From the NCBI RefSeq assembly GCF_001440405.1, contig NZ_LLXX01000170.1, positions 1-55,774 of the forward strand: 55,774 nt of DNA, in the 5' to 3' direction. Each line of letters begins with the position of its first letter. Positions within the stretch are counted from its first letter, which is position 1. This document shows, piece after piece, positions 42,927 through 51,833 of this stretch. The stretch is from Bradyrhizobium valentinum. GTDB taxonomy: Bacteria; Pseudomonadota; Alphaproteobacteria; Rhizobiales; Xanthobacteraceae. The position numbers and the translations under genes were made by a program. The notes below the pieces were generated by a model, which made no database searches, had not been told where the DNA came from, and was given only the letters and a program-made list of their open reading frames with translations.

Positions 42927-42942
42927 CGTTTCACGTGAAACA
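42927..42942. promoter_or_regulatory. parS site 2 (between mnmG and rsmG)
   Basis: CGTTTCACGTGAAACA matches the parS consensus at 15 of 16 positions. It ends 7 bases before the mnmG stop codon position at 42949, in the intergenic gap. Confidence 0.88.
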
Positions 42943-42948
42943 GATTGT

Positions 42949-44832
42949 TTACGCCGTCGCCTGCGAATTTTTGCGCCGCGCCTCTCGACGCAGATACGCC
43001 GCCAAGATACCCAGCGCCGCCGGCGTCAAACCATCGAGCCGGCCCGCCTGCCCAACCGTCCGCGGCCGCGCCGCCTCAAGCTTGGAGCGCGCCTCGTTAG
43101 AGAGCCCGGGCACATCGGCGTAATCGATATCGGTCAGGATCAAACCCTCGTCTCGCCTGAAGGCATCGACGTCGGCAATCTGGCGCTTGAGATAGACATC
43201 GTATTTTGCGTCGATCTCAAGGTGCACAGCAATCCTCGGGTCAATGGCCGAGAGCTCCGGCCAGATGCCGCGCAGCGCGACCCATTCAATCTCCGGGTAG
43301 GCCAGCAGCTCAAACGCCGATCGGCGATGGCCATCCCTGTTGAGCGCAAGCCCGTGCTTGGCGGCTTCATTGGGAGTGATCGTCAGCGACCTGGCCAATG
43401 ACTTGGCCGCAGCCAAGGCGGCCATCCTGTCGCGATGCCGCTGCGAGCGCGTCTGTCCGATACAGCCCAGAGCGATGCCCTTGTCGGTCAGGCGCTGGTC
43501 GGCATTGTCGGCCCGCAAGGTCAGACGATACTCAGCCCGTGAGGTGAACATCCGATACGGCTCGGTGATCCCCCGGGTCACGAGGTCATCGATCATCACA
43601 CCGAGATAGCCATCCGCCCGATCGAACACGATAGGATCGGCGCCGCCCGCCGCCAGGGCCGCGTTGAGGCCTGCGACAATTCCCTGAGCCGCAGCCTCTT
43701 CATATCCCGTCGTGCCGTTGATCTGTCCGGCCAGGAAAAGACCCGGCAGGCGCTTGGTCTGCAGCGTCGGCTCAAGTTCACGGGGATCGACATGGTCGTA
43801 TTCAATGGCGTAGCCCGGCCGGACCATCTTCACCCGCTCAAGTCCGGGAATGCTCGCCAGGATCGCGAGCTGAACTTCTTCCGGGAGCGAGGTCGAGATG
43901 CCGTTGGGATAGACCGTGGAGTCGTCGAGCCCTTCCGGCTCCAGGAAGATCTGATGGCCGTCGCGATCGCCGAACCGGACGATCTTATCCTCGATCGAGG
44001 GACAATAGCGCGGGCCGCTACTTCTGATCTGGCCGGAATACATTGGGGAGCGGTGCACGTTGGCCCGGATCACCTCATGGGTCGCAGGCGTTGTCCGGGT
44101 GATCCCGCACTGGATTTGAGGCGTCGTGATCCGGTCGGTCATTACCGAGAACGGCTCCGGCGGGTCATCGCCGGGCTGCATCTCGACGGCAGACCAGTCG
44201 ATGGTCGAACCATCCAACCGCGGCGGCGTGCCGGTCTTCAGTCGTCCAAGCGTAAAGCCAGCCCTCTCGAACGAGACCGAAAGCCCCATCGCCGGCGCTT
44301 CCCCGACTCGTCCGGCTGGCCAGTTCTTCTCGCCGAGATGGATTAGACCACGCAGGAAGGTCCCGGTGGTGATGACCACCGCCCCGGCGGAGAGTTCACG
44401 CCCCTCGCCTAGCCGAATGCCGGTCACCCGGCCGTTCGAGACTATCAGCTCATCCGCCTCGCCTTCGATCACGCTGAGATTGGAAGTCTCCCGGATCGCG
44501 CCCTGCATGGCCGCGGCATAAAGCTTGCGATCCGCCTGGGCCCGCGGCCCCCGGACTGCCGGACCCTTGCGACGGTTCAGCATCCGAAACTGGATCCCTC
44601 CGGCATCGGTCACTCGGCCCATAAGGCCATCCAGGGCGTCGACCTCGCGGACCAGATGGCCCTTGCCGAGACCACCGATGGCGGGATTGCAGGACATCGC
44701 TCCCACGGTCGCAAAAGAGTGGGTCACCAACGCCGTCTTGGCGCCCATGCGCGCAGCCGCGCTCGCGGCCTCACAGCCGGCATGGCCGCCACCAATGACG
44801 ATGACATCAAAAGAGTCCGCCAAGGAAATCAT
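42949..44832 (-). CDS. mnmG: tRNA modification enzyme MnmG (GidA)
   Basis: FAD-dependent subunit of the MnmEG complex, which adds carboxymethylaminomethyl to U34 of several tRNAs, 627 aa. It has the dinucleotide motif VIVIGGGHAGCEAASAAARM, SCNPAIGGLGKGHLVREVDA, the NAD-binding part and the family C-terminal helices. Its cofactor partner MnmE is encoded directly upstream on the same strand, 127 bp away, and that gap holds two perfect parS sites. The protein's length and domains are complete. Confidence 0.97.
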   Translation of the reverse strand: MISLADSFDVIVIGGGHAGCEAASAAARMGAKTALVTHSFATVGAMSCNPAIGGLGKGHLVREVDALDGLMGRVTDAGGIQFRMLNRRKGPAVRGPRAQADRKLYAAAMQGAIRETSNLSVIEGEADELIVSNGRVTGIRLGEGRELSAGAVVITTGTFLRGLIHLGEKNWPAGRVGEAPAMGLSVSFERAGFTLGRLKTGTPPRLDGSTIDWSAVEMQPGDDPPEPFSVMTDRITTPQIQCGITRTTPATHEVIRANVHRSPMYSGQIRSSGPRYCPSIEDKIVRFGDRDGHQIFLEPEGLDDSTVYPNGISTSLPEEVQLAILASIPGLERVKMVRPGYAIEYDHVDPRELEPTLQTKRLPGLFLAGQINGTTGYEEAAAQGIVAGLNAALAAGGADPIVFDRADGYLGVMIDDLVTRGITEPYRMFTSRAEYRLTLRADNADQRLTDKGIALGCIGQTRSQRHRDRMAALAAAKSLARSLTITPNEAAKHGLALNRDGHRRSAFELLAYPEIEWVALRGIWPELSAIDPRIAVHLEIDAKYDVYLKRQIADVDAFRRDEGLILTDIDYADVPGLSNEARSKLEAARPRTVGQAGRLDGLTPAALGILAAYLRREARRKNSQATA

Positions 44833-44885
44833 GGCGCGACTTTTATCCTGGAGTTGGAAAACGCGGAAGGAGAAATTGCCGAGGT

Positions 44886-44901
44886 TGTTTCACGTGAAAC
44901 A
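44886..44901. promoter_or_regulatory. parS site 3 (between mnmE and mnmG)
   Basis: TGTTTCACGTGAAACA is a perfect 16/16 match to the parS consensus. With one more base on each side it is an 18-bp palindrome (44885-44902). It lies 53 bases before the mnmG start. Confidence 0.95.
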
Positions 44902-44922
44902 AGGACTCCCGGAACCGGCCAA

Positions 44923-44938
44923 TGTTTCACGTGAAACA
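44923..44938. promoter_or_regulatory. parS site 4 (between mnmE and mnmG)
   Basis: TGTTTCACGTGAAACA, another perfect match, 37 bp from site 3 and 21 bases after the mnmE stop (44960). The pair could allow two ParB clamps to load next to each other. Confidence 0.95.
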
Positions 44939-44959
44939 GGCCGCATAGTTAAGGAAGTC

Positions 44960-46297
44960 CTACTTACCTACACAGAACTCGCGGAAGATGGCGTCGAGAA
45001 TGTCCTCGACGTCCACACGCCCGAGCAGCCTCCCCAGGGAGTGTGCCGCCAATCGAAGTTCTTCAGCCGCCAGCTCCTCGCCCTGCCCAACCACTGCGAC
45101 ACTGCGTCGAAGCGAGGTCGCCGTCTCTTGCAAGAGTTTCCTTTGCCGGGTTCGGCTGATCAGTCCGCCGTCGGTGCCACCAAAGTAGCCCTGGGCGAAA
45201 CCGACCAATGCAGCGATTAGCTCCGGCACGCCGTCGCCGCGGCTCGCCGAAATCTCGAAGCTTCCCGGCCCCGGCGGCTCGGCCTCGGCCAATGGCCGAC
45301 CCGCCTCCTGGAGATCGATCTTGTTTCGCACCTTCCAGATTGGTGCGACTCCATCGTGATCGATCGCTTCCCGCGGCGAGTCGGAAAGCCACAGCACGAG
45401 GTCCGCATCCGCCGCCCGGGCGCGGGCGCGGCGAACACCCTCCTGCTCGACCGGGTCGTCAGTCGCCCGAATACCCGCGGTGTCGATCACCGTCACCGGA
45501 TAGCCGTCGAGGTCGAGCTGCACCTCGATGACGTCGCGCGTGGTGCCGGCATGCGGCGACACGATTGCGACCTCACGACGTGCGAGCTGATTCATCAGCG
45601 TCGACTTGCCGACATTCGGTGGGCCGGCGATCGCGACAACGAGCCCATCGCGCAGGCGCTCGCTCCGCCCCTGCCCTGCAAGGACCTCCTCGATCTCAGC
45701 CAGCAGCGCTCTGACCTTCGCCAACGCCGGTGCGATCAGCTCCGCCGGCACGTCGCCCTCATCAGAAAAATCGATCCCGGCTTCGATCAAGGCAGACGCT
45801 TCGATGATCCGCGCGCGCCAGTCGCGCGCTCTGTCGCCCAGCAGCCCCTTCAATTGGCGCAGCGCCTGGCGCCGCTGCCGATCAGTGTCGGCGTGGATGA
45901 GATCGTCGAGTCCTTCGGCTTCGGTCAGATCGAGCTTGCCATTCTCGAAAGCGCGCCGGGTAAATTCGCCGGGCTCGGCCGGACGAACGTCTTCGAATCC
46001 AGACAGCGCCGCGAACAACGCGGCCAGCACCGCACGCCCGCCATGGACGTGAAATTCCGCAACGTCTTCCCCGGTCGCGCTGGCCGGGCCCGGGAACCAC
46101 AACACCACGGCATCATCGATCGGCCGCTGGCCGATATCCCTAAGCAGCGCGCGGGTGGCCATTCGCGGCGATGGCAATTTGCCCGCAAGCCCGGCCATGA
46201 CCCTGCCGGCCCGCGAACCCGAGACGCGCACCAAGGCAATCGCGCTCGGTGGCCGGCCCGACGACAGTGCAAAAATGGTCTGGTCCCGCGGATGCAT
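44960..46297 (-). CDS. mnmE: tRNA modification GTPase MnmE (TrmE)
   Basis: GTPase partner of MnmG, 445 aa. The N-terminal tetrahydrofolate-binding domain opens with QTIFALSSGRPPSAIALVRV. The G domain has G1 GPPNVGKS (225-232), DTAGIR and NKID. The C-terminal C-[IV]-G-K motif is present as CVGK. It makes 5-carboxymethylaminomethyl-uridine in tRNA with MnmG. The gene is transcribed with mnmG, and the start gives the normal MHPRDQTIFAL opening. Confidence 0.97.
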   Translation of the reverse strand: MHPRDQTIFALSSGRPPSAIALVRVSGSRAGRVMAGLAGKLPSPRMATRALLRDIGQRPIDDAVVLWFPGPASATGEDVAEFHVHGGRAVLAALFAALSGFEDVRPAEPGEFTRRAFENGKLDLTEAEGLDDLIHADTDRQRRQALRQLKGLLGDRARDWRARIIEASALIEAGIDFSDEGDVPAELIAPALAKVRALLAEIEEVLAGQGRSERLRDGLVVAIAGPPNVGKSTLMNQLARREVAIVSPHAGTTRDVIEVQLDLDGYPVTVIDTAGIRATDDPVEQEGVRRARARAADADLVLWLSDSPREAIDHDGVAPIWKVRNKIDLQEAGRPLAEAEPPGPGSFEISASRGDGVPELIAALVGFAQGYFGGTDGGLISRTRQRKLLQETATSLRRSVAVVGQGEELAAEELRLAAHSLGRLLGRVDVEDILDAIFREFCVGK

Positions 46298-46538
46298 GGC
46301 CTATTTGTGCGGGAGGTTTTGAAAAGGCAACGCCATTCGATTCGGGACCTGAATTTGCAAGCCATGCTGCTGGTCTACCGCGGACGGGCACGGCAAAAAT
46401 GCTGCAAAACCCGGAAAGGAGCTCTCCCCTGACCTGCAGATCCAAATAAGTCATATAAAATTCAATAGCTTAAATGGTTAAGCGATCGCTAAGCCCGATT
46501 TTCCGATGCTGCATTCGCATCGCAGCGACGACCGCATG

Positions 46539-46566
46539 AAAAAGGCGCCTCGTGGTACGAGACGCC
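46539..46566 (-). terminator. rho-independent terminator after rho
   Basis: On the minus strand GGCGTCTCG and CGAGGCGCC form a 9-bp stem (one G-T pair) with a TACCA loop, followed by TTTTT. It ends the leftward rho transcript 26 bases after the stop. The remaining part of the rho-mnmE gap (46298-46538) is AT-richer, has no credible gene and probably holds the mnmE promoter. Confidence 0.85.
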
Positions 46567-46591
46567 CTCCCCAAAGCCACGGCCTGACGGC

Positions 46592-47857
46592 TTAGGTATT
46601 CATGGAATCGAAGAACTCCGAGTTGTTCTTGGTATTGCGGAGCTTGTCGAGCAGGAAGTCGATCGCGTCCATCGTGCCCATCGGATTGAGAATCCGGCGC
46701 AGCACATACATCTTCTTCAGGAGCTGCGGATCGGTGATCAGCTCTTCCTTGCGGGTGCCGGAGCGCGAGATGTCGATCGCCGGGAAGGTCCGCTTGTCCG
46801 AGACCTTGCGATCGAGGATCAGTTCGGAGTTACCGGTGCCCTTGAACTCCTCGAAGATCACTTCGTCCATTCGGCTGCCGGTATCGACCAGCGCAGTCGC
46901 GATGATCGTGAGCGAACCGCCCTCCTCGATATTTCGCGCAGCGCCAAAGAATCGCTTCGGCCGCTGCAGCGCGTTGGCGTCGACACCGCCGGTCAACACC
47001 TTGCCGGATGACGGCACCACGGTGTTGTAGGCGCGGCCGAGGCGCGTGATCGAGTCGAGCAGGATTACGACATCGCGGCCGTGTTCAACGAGGCGCTTGG
47101 CTTTTTCGATCACCATCTCGGCGACCTGGACGTGACGCACCGCCGGTTCATCGAAGGTCGACGACACCACCTCGCCCTTCACCGAGCGCTGCATGTCCGT
47201 GACTTCTTCCGGACGTTCGTCGATCAGAAGCACGATCAAATAGCATTCGGGATGATTGGCGGTGATGGAGTGCGCGATGTTCTGCATCAGCACCGTCTTG
47301 CCGGTGCGCGGCGGCGCCACGATCAGGGCGCGCTGGCCTTTGCCGATTGGCGCTACAATGTCGATCACCCTTGCAGAAAGGTCTTTTCGCGTGGGGTCTT
47401 CGAGCTCGAGCCTGAAGCGTTGGTCCGGAAACAGCGGAGTCAAATTGTCGAAATTGACTTTGTGCTTGGACTTTTCCGGATCTTCGAAATTGAGCGTGTT
47501 GACCTTGAGCAGCGCGAAATAGCGTTCGCCTTCCTTCGGGCTGCGGATGTGGCCTTCGATGGTGTCGCCGGTGCGCAGGCCGAAGCGACGGATCTGCGAC
47601 GGCGAGACGTAGATGTCGTCGGGGCCAGGCAGGTAGTTGGCATCGGGCGAGCGCAGAAAGCCGAAGCCGTCGGAGAGAACCTCGACGACGCCTTCACCGA
47701 TAATGTCGATTTCCTGGATCGCGAGTTGCTTGAGAATAGCGAACATCAGCTCCTGCTTGCGCATGGTGCTGGCATTTTCGACCCCGCTCTCTTCGGCGAA
47801 CGAGACAAGCTCGGCCGGCGTTTTCGATTTGAGGTCTTGGAGTTTCATTTCCCGCAT
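46592..47857 (-). CDS. rho: transcription termination factor Rho
   Basis: Hexameric RNA helicase that ends transcription, 421 aa. It has the N-terminal three-helix part (MKLQDLKSKTPAELVSFAEE), the RNA-binding cold-shock-like domain (GFGFLRSPDANYLPGPDDIY), the P-loop APPRTGKTV (181-189), LLIDERPEEVTDM and the Q-loop region. The start gives the usual MREMKLQDLK. It is a free-standing gene with its own terminator and lies next to hemJ as in other Rhizobiales. Confidence 0.97.
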   Translation of the reverse strand: MREMKLQDLKSKTPAELVSFAEESGVENASTMRKQELMFAILKQLAIQEIDIIGEGVVEVLSDGFGFLRSPDANYLPGPDDIYVSPSQIRRFGLRTGDTIEGHIRSPKEGERYFALLKVNTLNFEDPEKSKHKVNFDNLTPLFPDQRFRLELEDPTRKDLSARVIDIVAPIGKGQRALIVAPPRTGKTVLMQNIAHSITANHPECYLIVLLIDERPEEVTDMQRSVKGEVVSSTFDEPAVRHVQVAEMVIEKAKRLVEHGRDVVILLDSITRLGRAYNTVVPSSGKVLTGGVDANALQRPKRFFGAARNIEEGGSLTIIATALVDTGSRMDEVIFEEFKGTGNSELILDRKVSDKRTFPAIDISRSGTRKEELITDPQLLKKMYVLRRILNPMGTMDAIDFLLDKLRNTKNNSEFFDSMNT

Positions 47858-48113
47858 TGGGGTGGTCCTGTGGAGTGTCTTTGAAGGGATGCGAGGTGGC
47901 TTTAGAAAAAAGCGGACACGAAAAATGGAAGGTCCGCAGGTCTAAGCAAGGAAAGCGCCGGTGAGGCTTCAAACCTGATGCGGCGGCCGGTCTCCAATGA
48001 AGAAACCGGAACGCAGCCACATCCGCCTGCGTGGGGTGGGATTTCGCTAATATAGAAAATCAGTTGCCGCTTCGCAAGCAGGTGAGAAACCGCCGGATCG
48101 ACGAAAGCTGCGG

Positions 48114-48536
48114 CTAGAACGGCTTGACGATCACCAGGATGACGATGAATATCATCAGGACGGTCGGTACCTCGTTGATAACACGATAGAATTTTTGGCT
48201 TTTGGTATTCCGGTCGGCCGCAAAATCCTTGACCCAGCGGGAAAAAAAGCCGTGGACACCCGACAGGACCAGCACCAGCGTCAGCTTGGCGTGAAACCAG
48301 CCGGACGTGTACCAATGCCCGCTCCAGGCCAGATAAAGCCCAGCCAGCCAGGTAATAATCATCGCAGGGTTGATGATCATCTTCAGCAATCGCCATTCCA
48401 TCACCTTGAAGGTCTCGGACTGCTTCGATCCGACCTCGGTCTCGCAGTGATAGACGAACAGCCGCGGCAGATAGAGCATGCCGGCCATCCACGAGATGAC
48501 GGCAATCACATGCAGCGCCTTGATCCACTCATACAT
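48114..48536 (-). CDS. hemJ: protoporphyrinogen oxidase HemJ
   Basis: Inner-membrane, haem-dependent enzyme that oxidises protoporphyrinogen IX to protoporphyrin IX, 140 aa with four helices. Family marks are MYEWIKALHVIAVISWMAGM with a conserved histidine (H9), YLPRLFVYH, LLKMIINPAMIITWLAGLYL and WFHAKLTLVLVLSGVHGF. It carries out the next-to-last step of haem synthesis. The usual neighbours hemE and hemH are not in the window. Its start abuts the predicted origin. Confidence 0.9.
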   Translation of the reverse strand: MYEWIKALHVIAVISWMAGMLYLPRLFVYHCETEVGSKQSETFKVMEWRLLKMIINPAMIITWLAGLYLAWSGHWYTSGWFHAKLTLVLVLSGVHGFFSRWVKDFAADRNTKSQKFYRVINEVPTVLMIFIVILVIVKPF

Positions 48537-48990
48537 TGCAGTCGCCTCGACCTTGCCAGTCCTGGAACGTTCGGATCATTCCGACGTTGCGAAGAAAGCT
48601 CCGCCAGTGGCGGGAGCGAGACATATCCTCAAAGCTCCGCTTCTCTAAACTAATAATTTTAGAATCTTAGGTTTGAGTCTAAGTGACCGTGATTATGACT
48701 CACACAAAACGGTCCCGCCTTTTTGAAAGGCTTGTTCACATCCATCACCAGTTTCGGCCGAATCCTGGACCATCAGGATAACGCCACTTGCATCAATTGC
48801 TTGCGCCGGTTTGTGGCCAGCTTATCAAGAGACAAATCCACATCTTCTCACTATCATTGTCGCGAGCGCGTGGAGTTGTCCTCTCGTGAGGCCCTGTGAA
48901 GAAAGACAAGGGTTATCCCTGAGGCGGCGATCCAGCACCGGATATCTCGGTTAAGCTCCACAGGGATTCACAGGATACACAGGGGTTTTG
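48537..48990. other. predicted chromosomal origin of replication (oriC)
   Basis: A 454-bp gene-free stretch between leftward hemJ and rightward ppsR. The part at 48641-48720 is markedly AT-rich for this genome. DnaA-box-like 9-mers (consensus TTATNCACA) are TTGTTCACA (48732-48740) and, on the minus strand, TTCTTCACA (48895-48903), one mismatch each. AAATCCACA (48834-48842), GGATTCACA (48964-48972) and GGATACACA (48973-48981) have two each. In Caulobacter and Rickettsia the origin lies beside this conserved gene block, and here genes on both sides mostly point away from the gap with parS sites 4-6 kb away. No replication experiment or GC-skew plot was available. Confidence 0.6.
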
Positions 48991-49830
48991 GTGCCCACGA
49001 TAGGCAATTATTTTCATCTTCATCTGGTCTCGGATTCGACCGGCGAGACCTTGATCACGGTGGCGCGCGCGGTGGCTGCGCAATACGCCAACGTGACGGC
49101 GGTCGAGCATGTCTATCCACTGGTGCGCAGCCAGAAGCAGCTCGACCGCGTGCTCGACGAGATCGAGGAGGCGCCGGGCATCGTGCTCTTTACGCTCCTG
49201 GAAAAGGATCTGGTCGGCCGGCTGGAAGCCAAGTGCAAGGACATCAATATCCCGAGCCTCTCCATTATCGGGCCGGTGATGCAATTGTTCGAAGCCTATC
49301 TTGGCGCGGCAACGACGGGCAGGGTGGGCGCCCAGCACGTTCTGAACGCAGAATATTTCAAGCGCATCGATGCTCTGAACTACACCATGATGCACGACGA
49401 CGGGCAGCACGTCGAAGGCCTGGAAGAAGCGGACGTCGTTTTGGTCGGCGTATCCCGCACCTCGAAGACGCCGACTTCGATCTATCTTGCCAACCGCGGC
49501 ATCCGTACCGCGAACGTGCCGCTGGTGCCGGGCATTCCGCTGCCGCACCAGCTCGAGACGTTGAAGAAGCCGTTGGTCGTCAGCCTCCATGCGACGCCGG
49601 AGCGGTTGATCCAGGTCCGGCAAAATCGGCTGTTGAGCATGGGGGCCGACTCCGGCAATGACGATTACATCGATCGCCAGGCGGTCGCCGACGAGGTTGC
49701 CCATGCGCGCAAATTGAGCGCCAAATTCAGTTGGGCGCAGCTCGACGTGACGCGTCGCTCGATCGAGGAAACGGCGGCAGCCGTCATGAAACTGTTCAGC
49801 GACCGCCAGCGGCAGCGGCTTCCCGAATGA
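48991..49830 (+). CDS. ppsR: pyruvate, phosphate/water dikinase regulatory protein
   Basis: Bifunctional kinase/phosphotransferase of the DUF299/PSRP family, 279 aa, which switches pyruvate phosphate dikinase or PEP synthase on and off by phosphorylation. It has FHLHLVSDSTGETLITVARA at the start and the P-loop-like GVSRTSKTPTSIYLANRG. The GTG at 48991 has AGGGG at a good distance; the TTG just before it is too close. It is the first gene of the rightward arm from the origin. Confidence 0.92.
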   Translation: MPTIGNYFHLHLVSDSTGETLITVARAVAAQYANVTAVEHVYPLVRSQKQLDRVLDEIEEAPGIVLFTLLEKDLVGRLEAKCKDINIPSLSIIGPVMQLFEAYLGAATTGRVGAQHVLNAEYFKRIDALNYTMMHDDGQHVEGLEEADVVLVGVSRTSKTPTSIYLANRGIRTANVPLVPGIPLPHQLETLKKPLVVSLHATPERLIQVRQNRLLSMGADSGNDDYIDRQAVADEVAHARKLSAKFSWAQLDVTRRSIEETAAAVMKLFSDRQRQRLPE

Positions 49831-49840
49831 TGTTTTCGCC

Positions 49841-50449
49841 ATGACCATCTGGCGTGGAAAAGAGCCGCTGATATTGGCCTCACAGAGCCGCGCACGGCAG
49901 ATGCTGCTCGCCAACGCCGGCATTGCCTTCAATACGGTTCCCGCGGATATCGACGAACGATCCGTGCAAGAGAACTCCGGCCTTTCCGCGCCCGGCGAAA
50001 TCGCAGGCCTCCTCGCGCGCGAGAAGGCGTTGTTCGTGTCGTCGAAAAATCCTGGCCGTTACGTCGTCGGCGCCGACCAGACGCTGGCTTTGGGAAACCG
50101 GCTGTTCAGCAAGCCGGCGGGCCGCGCTCAGGCCGCAGAGCAGCTACGGCTGCTTGCCGGCCATACGCACGAGCTGCATTCGGCCGTTGCGGCGGCCCGC
50201 GACGGCAAGATAGTGTTTTCCGATGTCAGCGTTGCCGGAATGACGATGCGGCGTTTGGACGAAAGCGAGATCGAAGCCTATCTGGATCAGGCCGGGCAGG
50301 CGGTAACGACCAGCGTCGGCGCCTATCAGCTCGAAGGGCTCGGAGTACATTTGTTTGAGCGTATCGAGGGCGACCATTTCACCATTCTCGGCCTGCCATT
50401 GTTGCCGTTGCTGGCGTTCCTGCGCGGCGAGGGCCAGCTCAATGTCTAG
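49841..50449 (+). CDS. maf: Maf-like nucleotide pyrophosphatase
   Basis: Maf/Ham1-like enzyme that removes wrong or modified nucleotides, 202 aa. It has LILASQSRARQMLLANAGI, GADQTLAL and SVGAYQLEGLGVHLF with the family acidic and lysine residues. It starts 10 bp after ppsR and ends 18 bp before coaE, so it is in one operon with them. The exact base preferred (dTTP/UTP or modified) cannot be told from sequence alone. Confidence 0.92.
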   Translation: MTIWRGKEPLILASQSRARQMLLANAGIAFNTVPADIDERSVQENSGLSAPGEIAGLLAREKALFVSSKNPGRYVVGADQTLALGNRLFSKPAGRAQAAEQLRLLAGHTHELHSAVAAARDGKIVFSDVSVAGMTMRRLDESEIEAYLDQAGQAVTTSVGAYQLEGLGVHLFERIEGDHFTILGLPLLPLLAFLRGEGQLNV

Positions 50450-50467
50450 AATGGAAACGGCGATCTG

Positions 50468-51067
50468 ATGCGGATTCTCGGACTGACCGGCTCGATCGGG
50501 ATGGGAAAATCCACCACCGCCAAATTGTTCAGCGAGGCGGGCGTTCCGGTCTACGACGCCGATGCGGCAGTTCATAAAATCTATGAAGACGAGGCGGCGC
50601 CCGCGATCGAAGCGGCGTTTCCCGGCACGACGGTCGGTGGCAAGGTCGATCGCGCAAAGCTGTCCGCCAAGGTGGTGCACGACCCCGCCGCCATCAAGCG
50701 GCTCGAGCAGATCGTTCACCCGATGCTCGGCGCCTCCCGCCAGAAATTCCTCGATGATGCCGAGAGATCCGGGGCGCCGGTCGTGGTGATGGATATCCCG
50801 TTGTTGTTCGAAACCGGCGGCGAGAAACGCGTCGATGCCGTCGTCGTGGTCAGCACCGATCCGGCGACCCAGCGCGAGCGCATTCTCGCGCGCGGCACTA
50901 TGACCAATGAGGCGCTCGACGCCATTCTGGCGCGGCAACTGCCCGATGCCGAAAAGCGCAAGCGCGCGGATTTCGTGGTGGATACGTCGCATGGATTGGA
51001 CCCGGTGCGCACAGCCATCCGAGACATTCTGGTCGAGGTCGTTAAGATGCCGCAGCGGCGGACTTGA
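50468..51067 (+). CDS. coaE: dephospho-CoA kinase
   Basis: Last enzyme of coenzyme A synthesis, 199 aa. The P-loop is GSIGMGKST (8-16), followed by YDADAAVHKIY, VVMDIPLLFETGGEKRVDAV and a lid region with RQLPDAEKRKRADFV. It phosphorylates the 3'-hydroxyl of dephospho-CoA. The gene order maf-coaE-dnaQ is conserved in alphaproteobacteria. Confidence 0.96.
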   Translation: MRILGLTGSIGMGKSTTAKLFSEAGVPVYDADAAVHKIYEDEAAPAIEAAFPGTTVGGKVDRAKLSAKVVHDPAAIKRLEQIVHPMLGASRQKFLDDAERSGAPVVVMDIPLLFETGGEKRVDAVVVVSTDPATQRERILARGTMTNEALDAILARQLPDAEKRKRADFVVDTSHGLDPVRTAIRDILVEVVKMPQRRT

Positions 51068-51097
51068 TTCGCCTTACGCTCCGGTTCCCAGAAATCC

Positions 51098-51799
51098 ATG
51101 CGCGAAATCGTTCTCGATACCGAAACCACAGGCCTCGACCCGCTGCGCGGCGACCGGCTGGTCGAGATCGGCTGCATCGAAATCTTCAACCGCATGCCGA
51201 CCGGGCAGACGTTTCACCGCTACATCAATCCCGAGCGTGACATGCCGGCGGAAGCCTTTGCCGTGCACGGCCTGTCCACGGAGTTCCTCGCCAGCAAGCC
51301 GCTGTTCACCGAAGTGGTTGAGGAGTTCCTGGAATTTATTGGCGACGCGCCGCTGGTGATCCACAACGCCTCGTTCGACATCAGCTTCATCAATGCCGAG
51401 CTGGACCGCGTTAAGCGGGTGGCTATTTCGCGCGAACGGCTGGTGGATACGTTGTTATTGGCGCGACGCAAGCATCCCGGCGTGTCGAATCGGCTGGACG
51501 ATCTCTGCTCGCGCTATGCGATCGACAATTCCCGCCGCACCAAGCACGGCGCGCTACTCGACGCCGAACTGCTGGCCGAAGTCTATATCGACCTGATCGG
51601 GGCTCGGCAGTCACAACTGATCCTGGCGTCGGAAACCCGGGTCACGATTACCAGCGGGGTTGGTGACACGCCGCGCCGGCAGCGCGAGGTGCCGCTGGCG
51701 CCACGAATCACCGAGGTGGACCGCGAGGCCCATCGCGCCTTCATCGCCACTTTGGGCGACAAGCCGATCTGGAACGATTTTCTGCCGGCAGCGGTCTAG
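51098..51799 (+). CDS. dnaQ: DNA polymerase III subunit epsilon
   Basis: Proofreading 3'-5' exonuclease, 233 aa. Metal ligands are in LDTETTG (D7, E9), HNASFDISFINAEL and the HGALLDAELLAEVY segment (H and D of Exo III). The short C-terminal tail binds the polymerase alpha subunit. It forms the operon end with coaE; the gene for secB is convergent downstream. Confidence 0.96.
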   Translation: MREIVLDTETTGLDPLRGDRLVEIGCIEIFNRMPTGQTFHRYINPERDMPAEAFAVHGLSTEFLASKPLFTEVVEEFLEFIGDAPLVIHNASFDISFINAELDRVKRVAISRERLVDTLLLARRKHPGVSNRLDDLCSRYAIDNSRRTKHGALLDAELLAEVYIDLIGARQSQLILASETRVTITSGVGDTPRRQREVPLAPRITEVDREAHRAFIATLGDKPIWNDFLPAAV

Positions 51800-51833
51800 C
51801 GGCTTTTGGCCGCTGGGCTGCTTGAATTCGGCT

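Noticed and set aside
42778..42948. CRISPR-like repeats in the rsmG-mnmG gap
   Set aside because: The repeats are one inverted pair and one parS site, with no regular spacer array.
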